Assembly: GCA_022410635.1 (NCBI GenBank)
Contig: JAJVDF010000299.1
Span: 718,214 to 782,213, forward strand
Direction: 5' to 3'
Length of the DNA stretch: 64,000 nt
Source: Tretioscincus oriximinensis
Lineage: Eukaryota > Chordata > Lepidosauria > Squamata > Gymnophthalmidae
Shown here: positions 45,778-57,960 of the stretch, piece after piece
How the letters are laid out: each line of letters begins with the position of its first letter
Position numbering within the stretch: position 1 is the stretch's first letter
Made by a program: the position numbers and the translations under genes
The notes under the pieces: model-generated
Told to the model about the DNA's origin: nothing
Seen by the model: the letters and a program-made list of their open reading frames with translations, nothing else
The model's database searches: none

Positions 45778-46093
45778 GAAGGAAAAGGAGGAGGAGTAGG
45801 AAAAGGAAGAAGAGGAAGAGGAGGAAGAAGAGGAAGAAGAAGAAGAAGAAGAAAAAGAAGAAGAAGAAGCCCGTTTTATATGAAGGGATTGAGAGTGGCT
45901 TATAAGGTTAATTTTCTTCTGAAGGGTTACACCTATACTATTTTCTTCACTAATTTAGTAGTGGTACTCATGAATCTACTTGAAACATAGATTGCAAACC
46001 TACTTTTTTTAAAAAAGCTGAGTTAACTAGAGTTAGTAGAGGGCACTCCACCCCTCTCCACACAGGGCTTAGAGAACAGGTCTCTCAGTTGAA
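45778..46093 (-). mobile_element. Degraded SINE family A with expanded GGA/GAA tail
   Basis: GAGGAA/GAAGAA tract (45778-45870), then CCCGTTTTATATGAAGGGAT, GGCTTATAAGG, GAGGGCACTCCACCCC and CACACAGGGCTTAGAGAACA; strongly diverged but in family A order, reversed. Confidence 0.6.
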
Positions 46094-46404
46094 AGAAGAA
46101 GAAGAAGAAGTTGTTTCTTATACCCTGCTTTTCTCACCTTTCAAAGGGACTCAAACCGGCTTACAAGGATATATTTTGCCCAAAGGCTTCCATTCTATCT
46201 TCCCCACCAGGCTGTGGTGGTTCCCATGTATCTACTTGCAGTCAGTTGCAATTTCTTGCAATTCATGCTTTCGAATAGTTGGGTTGGCTGGAGCTACAGG
46301 CTAGTGGAAGGTGCTCACCCCTCCCCACGTCCCACACAGGGCTTCGAAACCCGATCTCCCAGGCGAGAGACGAATTCCTAAGCGACTGAGCTATCCGTGC
46401 CTGC
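46094..46404 (-). mobile_element. SINE family A, full length
   Basis: Reverse copy with intact box B (reversed GGGCTTCGAAACCCGATCTC) and head GAGCTATCCGTGCCTGC. It is inserted next to the older copy, sharing its GAA junction. Confidence 0.9.
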
Positions 46405-46659
46405 AAAGAATGTCTCTTAACAACTGCAAAATTGATCTGTGGTTATCTAACACAAATCCAGTGTCAGAAGATCAATTAATTAGGGACGGAATTAATTGCA
46501 CTTGTGAAGCTGAGAGCTTCTTACAGATGTTTGTTGAGCCACTGTGTAGAGCTGTGGTTTCCAAATATCGCTAAAGAACTTCCAATATTCCACTGTGGTT
46601 GGCACTAAAATGATGGGAATTGGTAATGAACATCTGGATCTGTGATGCCACAGTTTGAG

Positions 46660-46835
46660 AAATTCTCATAAGGATGTAAGAGAGGTACTTCGGAATGGGC
46701 CACAATCTACCTAGTCCAGCATCCTGTCTTGCACAGTGGCAACCAATTGCTTTTGAATACTTCAAGCAAAGGGCAAAGGCAAAACCTTTGTCTTCTTCCA
46801 ACTCATTGCACTCAGTATTTAGAGACATCCAGTCT
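46660..46835 (-). mobile_element. CR1 LINE 3' fragment, old
   Basis: AATCTACCTAGTCCAGCATC, TGTCTTGCACAGTGGCAACC, CTTCAAGCAAAGGGC: the 3' UTR portion seen in other CR1 copies, diverged. Confidence 0.65.
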
Positions 46836-47902
46836 ATTGTTTGATGTTTTAGAATGTTGATCTAAGCTGTTTGTCACATACCCCATAAGTTACTACAGTT
46901 CCCAGCATTCTTAGCAAGCCGAGAGCCAATGATATTTTTACATCTAGCCTGCATTCACATTACTGAATGTCCCCACTTAAATGTACCACCGTTTAAAAGA
47001 AGTCCGCTACTGTATTGAAAAAAATGAGTTAACAGAAAAAGTGGGAGTACAAGTGAGTGGGTTGCAGAAATTCTGTGAGGTAATGTGGCAATTTCTACAT
47101 GATGCTGCCAGTTCACTAACTATCCTTAGTGGGGAGGTAGCCTGAGCTAGCTGGTCTTTTAGGTTCCCAGAGGTTCATCAAATTAATCCCTTTCTGCACG
47201 AGGCAGAGAGTTAAGTGGCTGAAATGTCATTTCATAGCCACTTTTTCTACGACGGTTCCAATGAGGGTAACTGTTGCAATTGGGACGTTGGTAATTATGG
47301 CGGATTAGTTACCCATCATTGAAAAGGAATTGAGTTTTCCATGCTTCCGATGTACACTTGGTGAGGACCTTTCTGCACAAGCAAACATTTAACAGCAGAA
47401 ACCCATCATCTTAGCACTCTTTTGTTGTTAGTGAAAATTCCTTGCACAGTAATTCATGCTTGATGTTTGTTGAAAGTTATTTGACCTAAAACCTTAGAAA
47501 GTTAAGTCAATTTTCTTTATTCGCCTGATTTGGCTTTACTTTCTGGTGAAACCAGACTGTGGAAAAATACATGAGAAAATAAATAATATAATAGGTAAAG
47601 TAGTATTAATAGAACCAAAGGGTTTTTTTTACAGATGATTTTGATAATTTGGACAATAAGAAATTATTATACTTACTCATTCTGTCATCGCTGCAGTTTC
47701 TGGCTAAAATTGGAAGTCTGCAGAAGAACTGATGCTTCCACAGGGCTATGAGGAAGTATTTGAATATATTGGAATGCAGGAAAATCCCAGATTGAGGGGG
47801 ATCACACAAGCCTGGTTTGGGACAGAATATGGAGGCTATTTGTGAGATGGTTACAAAAATTTAGTCATGGATTAATGCATAAATTAGCACTTTTATAGAC
47901 TC

Positions 47903-48295
47903 ATAAGAACATAAGAGGAGTCCTAGTGAATTGGGCAGAGCCCATCTAGGCTAGCATTCTGTTTCAAATAGTGAGCCACCCATTGCACCTGGGGAGTCTC
48001 AAGCAGAAGAAGGCAAAATCTTCATCTGTGCACCGCAAATGGCATTTCAGGAATACTGCCTGTTGCTTCATCCTGGAGGCAGTATCAAGAGATCCCTCCC
48101 AGTAGCTATTTATACACTTGGTATCCATGAACCTGTCTAATTCTGTCTTAAAGCTCCCCAAGCTGCTAGCTACCACCATCTCTTCTGGAAGTAAATTCTA
48201 CAGGCCGATGATCCTCTGGGTGAAAAAAATACTTTCCTTTGTCTGTCCTCATGCTTCTGCTCATCAGTTTCAAGGAATGCCCCTTGGCATTCCTT
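47903..48295 (-). mobile_element. CR1 LINE 3' end
   Basis: Tail CTCATAAGAACATAAGAGGA at 47908; - strand frame reads MVVASSLGSFKTELDRFMDT, the CR1 C-terminus. Confidence 0.85.
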
Positions 48296-48891
48296 TCTCT
48301 TTACTGTAATTCTTACTGTAAGGATGGCTACTGTTGGGGAAGAAAAGAGATGCAGGAATAGGATGAGAAGTAATACTGTAAGGATCTGCTAGATTTTAAT
48401 GAATGGGTATGTATGCAAATGCTATTAATAAATAAAAAGCAAGGAAGTTAAACTGACCTCCCTTTTCCCACTTCTGTTGTCCGTGGCTTTCCTTCAATGC
48501 CCTACTCTTGACCCCGACAGACCACATCAGAGGATAAGCGTGTGGGAGTTTGCTTCCAGGGCTGTTTGTTCTTTGCCCTTTTGGTTCATTCTTCCAATTA
48601 GTTCTGGTTTTAGGGAAGACATCTGCTGACTTAGGCATCAGGTACAGACTTGTGAAAAGCACATATGGTATTCTCAGTTGTATAGATCAGACAGCACTGG
48701 AAAAGGCAGGAAGAACATGTCTTTGTTCTCCAAAAGTTGAGCCTGAACTACTTCAGTTGTTGGAGACCTCCATGTCCTTTATCTTGATAGATCTCTGCCA
48801 TGAGAAAAGACCAAGCAGGCCAGAGAAATCTTAGTGTCCTACATTAAATTCCTGCGGAACTGGAGTTCACCAAATCCAGGATGCAGAATTC

Positions 48892-49043
48892 TGGTCTCAT
48901 CTGCAGTGAACCTTATTCTGTGACATATCTTGGAATAGGGACCTGCCATCTGCTTATGGCAGACTCTGAATGGAGCCTGTCATAGACTGCCAGGTATTCC
49001 AAGATGCATTCCAGAATAAAGTTCAGTGTAGACAGGGCCTCTG
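48892..49043. mobile_element. Mini-transposon M1
   Basis: CAGTGAACCTTATTCTGTGA ... CCAGAATAAAGTTCAGTGTA; inner TTGGAATAGGGACC / GGTATTCCAAG inverted pair. Confidence 0.7.
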
Positions 49044-49249
49044 TCTCCACTGCATGGCTGATTAATGCAATTTGAAACTACAAGAGAGTAGATACAGATT
49101 AGATATCAGGGGGAAAAAACCCCTTTCTGACAGTATGGTGCTGTTCTGATATGTGCTTTTAATCCATTTTGTAACCTGAAGAATAGGACTAAACCAGAAA
49201 AAATCCCAGTTCTACTTTAGTCCAATTCTTCAGGACTGAAAATGGATTA

Positions 49250-49470
49250 AAATAGTGCTGGGATTCATATGAGAATCTCATGTGTTTTGACAGATTCCTC
49301 ATTCTCGTATGGAATATGGGTCCTCGGGCAACAATGCCCAAGCATTCCACTGGGGCTGAAAGTGTCATCATTGTGGTATCACTTCCAGTCCCTGCTTCCA
49401 GAAAGGGGCACTGTGGGCCAGAAGTGATATGACAAATGATGTCACTTCCAATCTCTGTTTGGGAATAGCA
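49250..49470. repeat. Unnamed repeat pair, copy 1
   Basis: TAGTGCTGGGATTCATATGA, CTCATTCTCGTATGGAATAT, CTGGGGCTGAAAGTG, GTCACTTCCAATCTC. The same order occurs at 53370-53640 (GTGCTGGGAATCGCAC, CCATTCTTGTACAAAATAT, CTGGGGCTGAAAGTGACC). Confidence 0.5.
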
Positions 49471-50334
49471 GGGTAATCAAAGGAAATAAAGTACTTTCTC
49501 TGCTTCTCTGACCAAGGTTAGGGGTGGGACACGCTGATCTCTTTGCCTACAGAATTAACTTTGAACAAAGTTCACAAAGCAAGTGGCATGGCTCAGATAC
49601 TGTTGCATGTATGTCAACAAGGTGATTGATTTTCTAAATGCAGAGGAGTTCTTACTCTCAGAAGTGCCAAATATGTTCCAAAAGTAGACGGAGGAAGTTC
49701 AGAAAGAGTTGGCTCTGGAGAAGGGGCAAAAGTTGAGATGCTGCTGGGAAAACAATCATGAAAGATCAAATGGATGACTTCTTTGTTCTAAGAGCCGAGA
49801 GTGTATATAGAAGAAAACTTACAATTTCCTTACAAAGTTTCCCTTGACTCATTTTTCTCCTGTAATGTAACACTCTACAGCAAAGCAACATTTATAAGCA
49901 CAACACTTTGCTGTATGAAAGGCCCAGTACATTTTGCAAGGACAAATATAAACATTCCCAGCAAATCTACTCCTAGGAGCTTATTTTGCCAGTATCTGAC
50001 AATAGCGTTGGATAAAAGATATTTTAAAAAGGAAATCAAAAGGAAAGATCTAGCTTTCTTTGTTGGAAGCTGAGTGCCAGGGCTTTTTTGCACTTGACTT
50101 CAGAGAACAGTTTCTGGGAATAATTTATATCCACTAACTGGAGAATTGTTTCCTGTCTCTCTCCCTAGAGTTGGGTTGCTATATACCCTGATTTTTCTGA
50201 AATGTTTTTAAAAAATAGGGTATGTATGGCATCCCACTCCTCCACCTGCTTCCTACATAATTTAGTTAATCTATTTACATGATCTGTTAAATCATTCCAT
50301 TAGTTTCAATTCATTTCTGAGCTTATCTAGAACA

Positions 50335-50575
50335 TCCAGCAAAGGAGCTAGCAGCACTTTGAGACTAACTTGAGAAAAGTGGTTGGCATAAGCTTTCGTA
50401 GACAGGTCTACTTCTTCAGATGCTCATCATGCTTCAGATGGAGCATCTGAAGAAGTAGACCTGTCTACGAAAGCTTATGCCAGCCACTTTTCTCAAGTTA
50501 GTCTCAAAGTGCTGCTAGCTTCTTTGCTGGACTTTCTGCTAGACTAACACGGCTATTTCTCTGAAATTGACTTAT
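50335..50575. repeat. Near-perfect inverted repeat, 91-bp arms
   Basis: Arms 50335-50425 and 50441-50531 are reverse complements at 89 of 91 positions (mismatches at 50345 and 50383), separated by 15 bases. Each arm holds GAAGAAGTAGACCTGTCTAC and CGAAAGCTTATGCC in one or the other orientation. The right side continues into GACTAACACGGCTATTTCTC, the end of a widespread reptile repeat I recognise by its ACTAACACGGCTA text; the left side does not. Confidence 0.9.
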
Positions 50576-50854
50576 CTAGAACGTTTTGAATCCTAAATCT
50601 GTCTTATTTAGTATTAGCAACAGCGGCGGCTGGTGCAGTTTGGGGCTGGGGGGGGCCACAGGTTCCTTCAGCCTTGGCATAGTTAGGAAAGCGGCTGGAA
50701 GGAGTCACATTCAGGCACTTACCGCTCTCTCTCTCTCAGTCTGCAAGTTGAATGTCAGTACAAAATGGCACCTCTACGGAAACTGAGAGAAAGACTGTAG
50801 TCCCTCCTAGGCAGCCCTCTCATTGGTTCAGGGATTGGCAACCCCTTTTGCCAA

Positions 50855-52290
50855 TTAAAAATGCCGCCTGGAGCTTTTTGATTTGTTGGCAGCTCCTCTA
50901 TGAAAGGAGATTTTATAATTGATTTTAATCTCTGAGAGTTCGCCAAACCCCACGAACACAGTGGCCAATTGCCACTGATTAACAACGTCTTCTAACTTTG
51001 TGTCATCAGCAAATTTGATCAGTTTCCCTTCAGTTCCCTCATTTATAAAAAAGTTAAACAGCACTGGACTCAGGACAGAATCTTGTAGTATCTCACCTGA
51101 AACATTCTTCCAGTTGGATGTGCAATAGTTTATTATCAGTCTTTGAGTATGATCACTAAGCCAGTTGTAAATCCACCAAACTGTTGCCTAGCTGGTTCCA
51201 CATTTGATCCTTTTTTTATAGAGATGGCATGAGGTACTTTTTCAAATACTTTGTTGAAGTCAAGATATACTATTTCTACTGGTTTTCCCTGATTGACCCA
51301 TTCAGTGATTCCATCATAGGAAGAAATTAGATTAGTCTGATATGACTTGTTTGTTAACAAATCCATGTTGGTTCTGCTTAATTACTGCATTCTAATCCAT
51401 GCTGCAACACATGCTGTTTAATAAATTGTTCTACAATCTTGTCCTGTTTTGAAGTCAGGCTCATAGGCTGTAGTTTCCTGGCTCTGTCCTTTCCCCTTTG
51501 AAGATAGAGACAAGATTTGTCCTTTTCCAATTTTAACCAATTTTAACCAATCCAGGAATTTTCAAAGATCATGATAACTTGCTGTGCTACTACTTCTGCT
51601 ACTTCCGTCAATATCCTAGGGTATAGTTCATTTAGGCCTGAAGACTTGAATTTATTTAAATTAGCTAAGAGTTCCTTCACTGTCTCTCTAAGCATCTCTC
51701 TTATAAGAAGCCTCAATTTTCTTGTTCCTTCAATAGTACGATGGAAGTCAGGTTGTTATTATTTAATTTCCTTTCTCAGAAAAAAAAAACCTATGCAAAA
51801 TAAGAGTTCAGAAGTTCAGCCCTCTATCACTTTTGATCAATTCACCGGTGTCATTCTTCAAAAAATCCTATAACATATTTGACTTTTCTTTTGCTTTAGA
51901 TGTACCCTTACAGTCTTTTATTATTGCTTTTGGCCTCCTTTGCAAAAGACTTAATTCATATTTAGCTTTAGCTTTTCTGACACTTGACCAGCAGCTTCTG
52001 CAGATTGCATTATATTCTTCCTTAGATATGTTTCACTTTCTCCATTTTATAAACATTACTTTTTTCCTTTATAGCAAGTTATTAAGATTTGGGTTCAGCC
52101 ACTGTGGCCTCTTTAGATACTTTCCATTTGACCTTCTTTTAGAGATTATTAAAGATTGTGCATCCAGAATCTCATTCCGCAAAATTTCCCATCCTTCTTG
52201 AACATTTCTGCAGTTTAGGACATCCAACCATTGGATCTTTGCTGCCCTCCTTCTGGATCCATCAAAATCTGCCCTTTTGAAATCCAATCT
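50855..52290 (-). mobile_element. CR1 LINE ORF2 fragment with reverse-transcriptase core, frameshifted
   Basis: Read on the - strand: EGWEILRNEILDAQSLIISK and KRPQWLN (linker), AKAKYELSL-like text, KFKSSGLNELYPRILTEVAE, VYLDFNKVFEKVPHA (RT motif with the first Asp), SPVLFNFFIN, then KFADDTKLEDVVN with the catalytic F-A-D-D at 51002-51013. Many stops and frameshifts; a dead copy of an autonomous CR1 and the longest in the window. Confidence 0.9.
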
Positions 52291-52589
52291 TAAAGGCTAA
52301 CATTTTAATTATTAATAGAGATGGAGAGTGGAGGTGATTATTTTTTAAAAAAATAAAAATACTTAAAAAGAGTTACACAACAGGTCAGCGATAAGACATC
52401 ATTTGAGCACCTTATCTTGGACTAAAGATTTGCATTATGCAGCTGAAGCATGTTTGGGGCCAATTGTAGTCTGTGCCAGTCTACAAATGGCAGGCACTTA
52501 TATCAGATCTGGAGGTAGATCTGGAAGGGACTGTATCTTCATGGAATGAGCCAAAGGCCAAGTATCGTTTTACAGAAGAAGGAGAAGAA

Positions 52590-52812
52590 AAAGAGTTTAG
52601 TTTTATACCCTGCTTTTCTCAACCCAGAAGGATTCAGCGCAGCTTACATAACCACTTGTTCTTCTCTTCACAACATACACCTTTTGAAGTAGGTAGGACT
52701 GAGAGAGCTCCAAAGAACTTTGAGTAGCTCAAGATCACCAAGTTGATGTCACAGAAGAGTGAGAAATCTGAACCAGGGGATTACTGTATAAAAGTCCAAC
52801 ACTTTTAATCAT
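52590..52812 (-). mobile_element. SINE family B
   Basis: TTTTATACCCTGCTTTTCTC, AGCGCAGCTTACATAACC, CACAACATACACC, GGTAGGACTGAGAGAGCTCC, AAGATCACCAAGTTG; the head is diverged. Confidence 0.75.
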
Positions 52813-52814
52813 AA

Positions 52815-55565
52815 ACTTTGACCTTTTTAGAACAGCTTTTAAGAATATATGTCCGAAGATGGACAGAATGAAAATGTGGATAGAATCCCTGACAGGATCA
52901 TGAGTAACATTACATGCAGACATTTCTTGAGTCATGTCTTATTTGCCACACGTGGTGCCACAGCAGTATTCTAATGGAGCATTGTCACTCCCCTACCCCC
53001 AAAATTGGTCTTTAGAGAACTCTGAAAATGCTGTTTTCTCTGTAGTGTTACCACACTGCTGTGAAAGCCCTGCCTGGAGCATTTGGATGGCTACACAGGA
53101 ATGCTTGTGTTACTTTGCGTGATTTTCAGTGAGAACAGTTGTTGCAAAATATATTTTATTAGTGGAACTATGAATCACCCATTCAGAAGCTGGACCACAT
53201 AAAGGACAACCTTTTTTTTTTAAAAGGAAAATAATATATGAAGGGAAATCTAGTGAGATTTGTAGTATAAAAAGCACCAAAATGTAGGCTGACAAATATG
53301 GCAACAAAAGCTTTTAACTCACAATAAAAGGCAATAATGCTAAAAAAAAAGGGGAGCCGTCTGTATCAGTGCTGGGAATCGCACAAAAATCTTAAAGTTT
53401 TGTGAGATTCTCCATTCTTGTACAAAATATAAAACCTCAGGCAGAAATTTGGGGGAAGGGAGGGGTCCTGGGGCTGAAAGTGACCACTTCTGGTCTTGGC
53501 TTCCAGGAATGATGCCTGAAGTGACGTCATTTCCAGTCCCATCCCAGATGTGACATCATAATTTTTTGTGCCCAGCGAACTTCAAATATATGATTTTGGG
53601 GGGCTTCTGCCATGAGATTTCCGGGCGGAAAATTTCCAGCGCTGGTCTGGATGCAGCCTCGGTGTTGGAACTAAAGTTGCTCCAATTTGCCAACTGCATC
53701 TTGTCATAATACATTTGCTGACTGAAATAATTCATATTTCCAATTTCTTGTAAATTACTAAATGCTGAATAATCTCTGGGAAATTCCTCCTGCAACAATA
53801 ATCGGTCTTTCTCACACATTAGCATGCCCTGTTTATCTCTGGCTCTTGCCAAGTGTCTGTCGCTTGGAAAAGACATTGAGCTAGTGCCGGATCTGGTAAT
53901 TAAATCCTAACCCTGTTTATATCGGCCAGACTCAATCATCAAAGCAATGATTACGATAACTGAGATACAGTAATGTGACTTTGCTCCATAATCTAGTGAG
54001 AGATAAAGATAAATAGTGACAAGGAGGAAAACCTGACTTCACCGCAGATGGCTCTGGTAATTAGCGGAGTAGGGTAAGAAAACATGCTAGAGGTAGATAA
54101 ATTTATGTCAAAATCTGGTGCCTTTGAAAGCTTTTGCCCATTATGAAAGGCTGCCTATGTTTCCCAAAGGAACGCAAGATGAGAAAAGAGTTTTAAATAG
54201 ACAATAATATGGTAATCTACCCTGAGAGAAAAAGAAAAGCCTCCTGTAATGTAAACAGGCAACATTTTTAAAACAGGAAGAAATAAAACTGCCAATTTAT
54301 ATGTTGTCAAGCCAGTGGTGAGGCTGCAGTTTAGGACAGTGGTTAGCAGACTTAGTGGAGGACGGTTGATGGAGATGAAACCAGATATTTGAGCAATGAC
54401 ATTATTTTCCATTTCCTTTGATGAGTTAGATAAGTACGCTGCAGGGAAGTGGGGGGCGGGGAATTGGTTTTGAGTAACTATGGCATAGATATTGTTTATG
54501 CAACTCTGAGCAATGTTCGCTCGTAAAGATTTTGAAATGTTTTGCTAAAAGCTAGTATTTTTAGAAATTACTTCAGTAAATCTAGCAGAACATATTGTAG
54601 TATAGGGAGGAAGGCCTGCAGCAAATATTTTATACACACTAGCTGGTTTATTTGGCTCTCTGATTTCTGTATCCTTCTCTGGAATCGTTCCCCGAACCCC
54701 ACCCTTGAACAGAAATTAGGATCTAAAGGAGAAAATGGGCAGCTGTCAGAAGCATTATTATAATGTTTGAACCCACATTTAATTAAGAATGCTAATCAAC
54801 CTTATTTGGTCAGTGATATTTGCTTTGATAACTTTTCGGGCCTGGAGTGGCAAATATTAGTTCTGACATGTGGACTCCAGAAGAGTTAATATTGACTTGA
54901 GTTTGGAAAAGGGATTTTAATGCTTACTGTGGATCTTATTTTGATTGTCTGAGGAAAGAGAAGAGATCTGGGACTTCTGGGACATGCCTGTGGAATCTTC
55001 CCTTGATCACAAGGTGCTGAGTAATGGGCAGGGTTGCTGTAATGAGGTTGCCTGGTGAAGGGAATCCAGCATCCCTGGGTTCAGTGCCCCTCCTGGCACT
55101 GTGCAANAAGGGAAGAGGTGTTTTCTGGGCTTCTAGTGCATTCAAATTCTGAATCAAGGTCTTAAAACCATGTTGAGACCCTTTCCAGCAGTCACCAAAC
55201 AGTGCCTTTGTGTGGTTGCACTAGTTACACCATTCTAGTTGTGGCCCTGCTAGTGAGAGGCTTCAGGGACCTCGTGTTCCAGATAACCAAGGAGGTGGGA
55301 TTTCACACTGGCTCTCAATTAAAACAGTCATTAGAACCAGTATGGGGCAAGGTTTGTTTGGTGACATAAGAGTAAATTAATCCCTGTTGGTGACTGTGTG
55401 CCTAGATTGTGTTCCTATGTCTGTATGAAGGTGTTGCCAAAGAAGTCTGAAATTTCCTACTCTGTCACAAGTAAGTTTCTTCTTACACTCTTTTAGGGAA
55501 GGCTAGCATCTCTTCTTTTCCCAGAAAACATGCGTGCACACATTTCACTACATCGTCTCCAGTAG
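52815..55565. other. Putative intronic DNA, mostly unrecognised
   Basis: Besides the repeat at 53370-53640, nothing is identified. The interval 53640-54420 has few transposon traces and a less repetitive look, so it is a reasonable place to look for conserved noncoding sequence. Confidence 0.4.
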
Positions 55566-55569
55566 CACA

Positions 55570-55878
55570 CAGTGGCGGCCGCTGAGCGCTCCTCAAAGGG
55601 TTAGCTGATGGAGCGTTTTAAGGTAATTCAGCTCCCTTTCCACATGGGAGTCGCCATGTTAGAGGACTCCGCCCTCTGCTCCACTAACATAGCACTACCA
55701 GTGCCCCCCACTGACCCAGCAGCCAACTGGGACAGTGGGCGGCACCAGCAGCGCCATGTTAGTGGAGGAGAGGGTGGAGCCCGCTAACATGGCAGCTCTC
55801 ATGCGGAAATGGAGCCGAATTACCTTAAAGCGAGCCACCAGCGAACCCTTTGTGGAGTGCTCAGCGGCTGCCGCTGGT
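55570..55878. mobile_element. GC-rich foldback element
   Basis: Arms of about 128 bases (55570-55697 and 55751-55878) pair along their length: GCCGCTGAGCGCTCC with GGAGTGCTCAGCGGC, CTTTAAGGTAATTC with GAATTACCTTAAAG, GCCATGTTAG with CTAACATGGC, with scattered mismatches. Spacer about 53 bases. Much richer in GC and CpG than its surroundings. The 64-codon frames inside on both strands are by-products. Confidence 0.8.
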
Positions 55879-55924
55879 AACACCTCCAGTGTAGTGTCCA
55901 TCCTGCAAACCAAGGCTGTTCTGG

Positions 55925-56045
55925 ACTGAGCCCTTTTCTGAATTATATCTTAGAACTGGTGTCTGCCATCTACATTCTGGTGCAAACTATGGTATGTCTG
56001 TCATAGTCTATGCTAGCAGGCACATAGCAGATTCTATAGAATTCC
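55925..56045. mobile_element. Mini-transposon M1, degraded
   Basis: ACTGAGCCCTTTTCTGAATT ATATCTTAGAACTGGTGTC and GTCATAGTCTATGCTAGC. Confidence 0.45.
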
Positions 56046-56210
56046 ATCTGTCATAATTGATGGGACAGAAACTTATATAGAAATAAATTCTAGTTTATCG
56101 CTTGATGGTGCATTTCTAGTTATAATAGAAAAGCACCAAGCAGGGTATAGAGGAATGTTCTATGTGATCATTCTTAAATTTGCATTTAAGTATCAGGTTT
56201 TTTAAGCTTA

Positions 56211-56294
56211 GGCAGCATCCACACACTGATCTCCAATCCACATTATCCTATTTCTAAAAGTTCTTAATGTGGACTGGAGATCAGATGGGACCAG
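56211..56294. mobile_element. Short palindromic element with M3-type ends
   Basis: AGGCAGCATCCACACACTGA TCTCCAATCCACATTA at the left, TAATGTGGACTGGAGATCAG at the right. Confidence 0.6.
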
Positions 56295-56349
56295 TGGCAT
56301 GACAGGTCTGAACCACTGTTCCCCTGATAACTAGGGGTACCAAAAAAGG

Positions 56350-56708
56350 ACAGGGGTGCCATACGTCCCGGAAAGCCAGGAATGTCCCAGATTTGGGGAC
56401 AAGAATATTGTCCCATCCGGGTTTAGTAAACTTAAGTAAAAATCCCGGATTTTTAAATACCCCTGATGCAAAAGGGGAATTGCAGGACAGCCGGGGCTCC
56501 TGGCAGCAACAGGAGCAGGTCAGCTGCANGCCAAAAGCTTCCTGGGTCCTGGAAAAACCCTTGGAGCATGNCGNAGCTGCTCCTCTTGCAGGAGGCAGTG
56601 TTTTGCACCTGCTATAAGGCAGAGCGTGCCTTGCCCCNTTTGCTGTGTGTTTGTGTGCATGTGCGAATGTGTGTCCCGGTTTTTGACACTTTGATTATGG
56701 CAACCCTA
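56350..56708. mobile_element. GGGTTGCCA-type inverted-repeat element
   Basis: GGACAGGGGTGCCATACG at the left, GATTATGGCAACCCTAA at the right. Inside, repeated GTCCCGG/TCCCAGATTTGGGG text. Related by its ends to 62574-62978. Confidence 0.55.
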
Positions 56709-56794
56709 AAAAAGGAAGACACAAATGCTATCTCTTTAGAATGTTTTTTTTTTAAAAGAGGCAATTTCAGCAGGTATAACTAAGGCCAAGTTCT

Positions 56795-57960
56795 CACAAG
56801 AGGAAAAACACAGANAGAAAGCTGCGTGGCTTTGCANTGGACGCACACTGTTCCCTTATAATATACAGGAGCTCTACCTTTTCCCTTGAATCATTCATAA
56901 AACCACACATCACCAGACACAGAGTTGGCCCTCAAAAGCAACAAAGGTGCAGTTCTTCCCAGTTCAGGCTAANCCCGCTCTTGCTACAGTTTGCCCATAG
57001 TGGAAGCACCTGCGCGCAAATGCTGTGCTGTGGATCTGGTCCCCTATACACAGAAAGACCAATGGGCATCGGTGGGAAATCCAGGTGTGGGATTGGTGTG
57101 CACTTCTCTTCTAACCTTTGAGGAGTTAACTTTCGTGTTGTCTCCCCGTTTTTGTGCATAAATCAACATGCATATTTTCAGGGTTTTTTTCCCTTATGGA
57201 TGTTCAATTTTATGCAAAAGTGAACTACTAAAAAAGTGGAGAGAGAATGGGTCGTGGGAAGAAGAGTGGAGCATTGGAACAATAGCGGGACATGGGGCAG
57301 TGGAAGAAGAATGGGGTTAGAGTATTAGACTGTTATTTGGTAGTCTCCCAGTTTGATTTCCCAGTCCTCCCTGAAAGCCAGATGGGTGACCTTGGGCCAG
57401 TCACAGTTTTTTAGAACTCTCTCAGCCCCACCTACTTCACAGGGTGTCTGTTGTGGAGAAAGCACCAAAAAGCTATGTGCGCCCCCCTATGGTTGGCTGC
57501 TCTGAGACATTTGGGTATAGGGCGGGATATAAGTACAAACAAACAAACAANNAATAAATAAATGGGGCACTGGAAGAAGAGTGGGGCATGGGGTGCTGGT
57601 AGAGGAGCAGGCTTGGGAAGAGGACACACTGGGTTCAGAGATTCACTTTTGCACAAAAGTGGGACAGCTTTTTTTAAAAAAAGGGGTGGACAATCAAGAC
57701 TGGGAAGAAGAANTGGAAGAGGAGTGAGGCATGGGAAGAGGAGCATGGCATGGGTAGAAGATACCCACTGGGCTCTGAAAATAGAGTACCTCCCAAAAAT
57801 CAGATGGTAAGTCCAGAAGCCAACACAATTGTTGTGCAAATGATGAAATGGACCTGAAATCGACATGGGAATGGAATAAAAGGGCATGGTGGAATTGCAT
57901 TCANTTCACTGGTGCCAAAACTACTTCTTTCACCACTCTGAAAATTCAGCCTTCCAATGC
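56795..57960. repeat. Unnamed interspersed repeat, copy 2, interrupted
   Basis: GCTGCGTGGCTTTGCANTGG, GTGCAGTTCTTCCCAGTTC, GCTACAGTTTGCCC in the first part (to about 57240), then GTTGTGCAAATGATGAAATG and CTTCTTTCACCACTCTG near 57830-57950. The family B SINE at 57311 sits between the parts. Confidence 0.5.
57311..57561 (+). mobile_element. SINE family B, full length
   Basis: Head GGGGTTAGAGTATTAGACTG, decayed box B GTTTGATTTCCC, GTGACCTTGGGCCAGTCAC, CTCTCAGCCCCACCTACTTC, TGTTGTGGAGAAAGCACC, CCCCTATGGTTGGCTGC, GGGTATAGGGCGGGATATAA, tail ACAAACAAACAAACAA. Confidence 0.9.

Noticed and set aside
55695..55929. Matching 72- and 64-codon ORFs on opposite strands
   Set aside because: Both come from one arm of the GC-rich foldback element.
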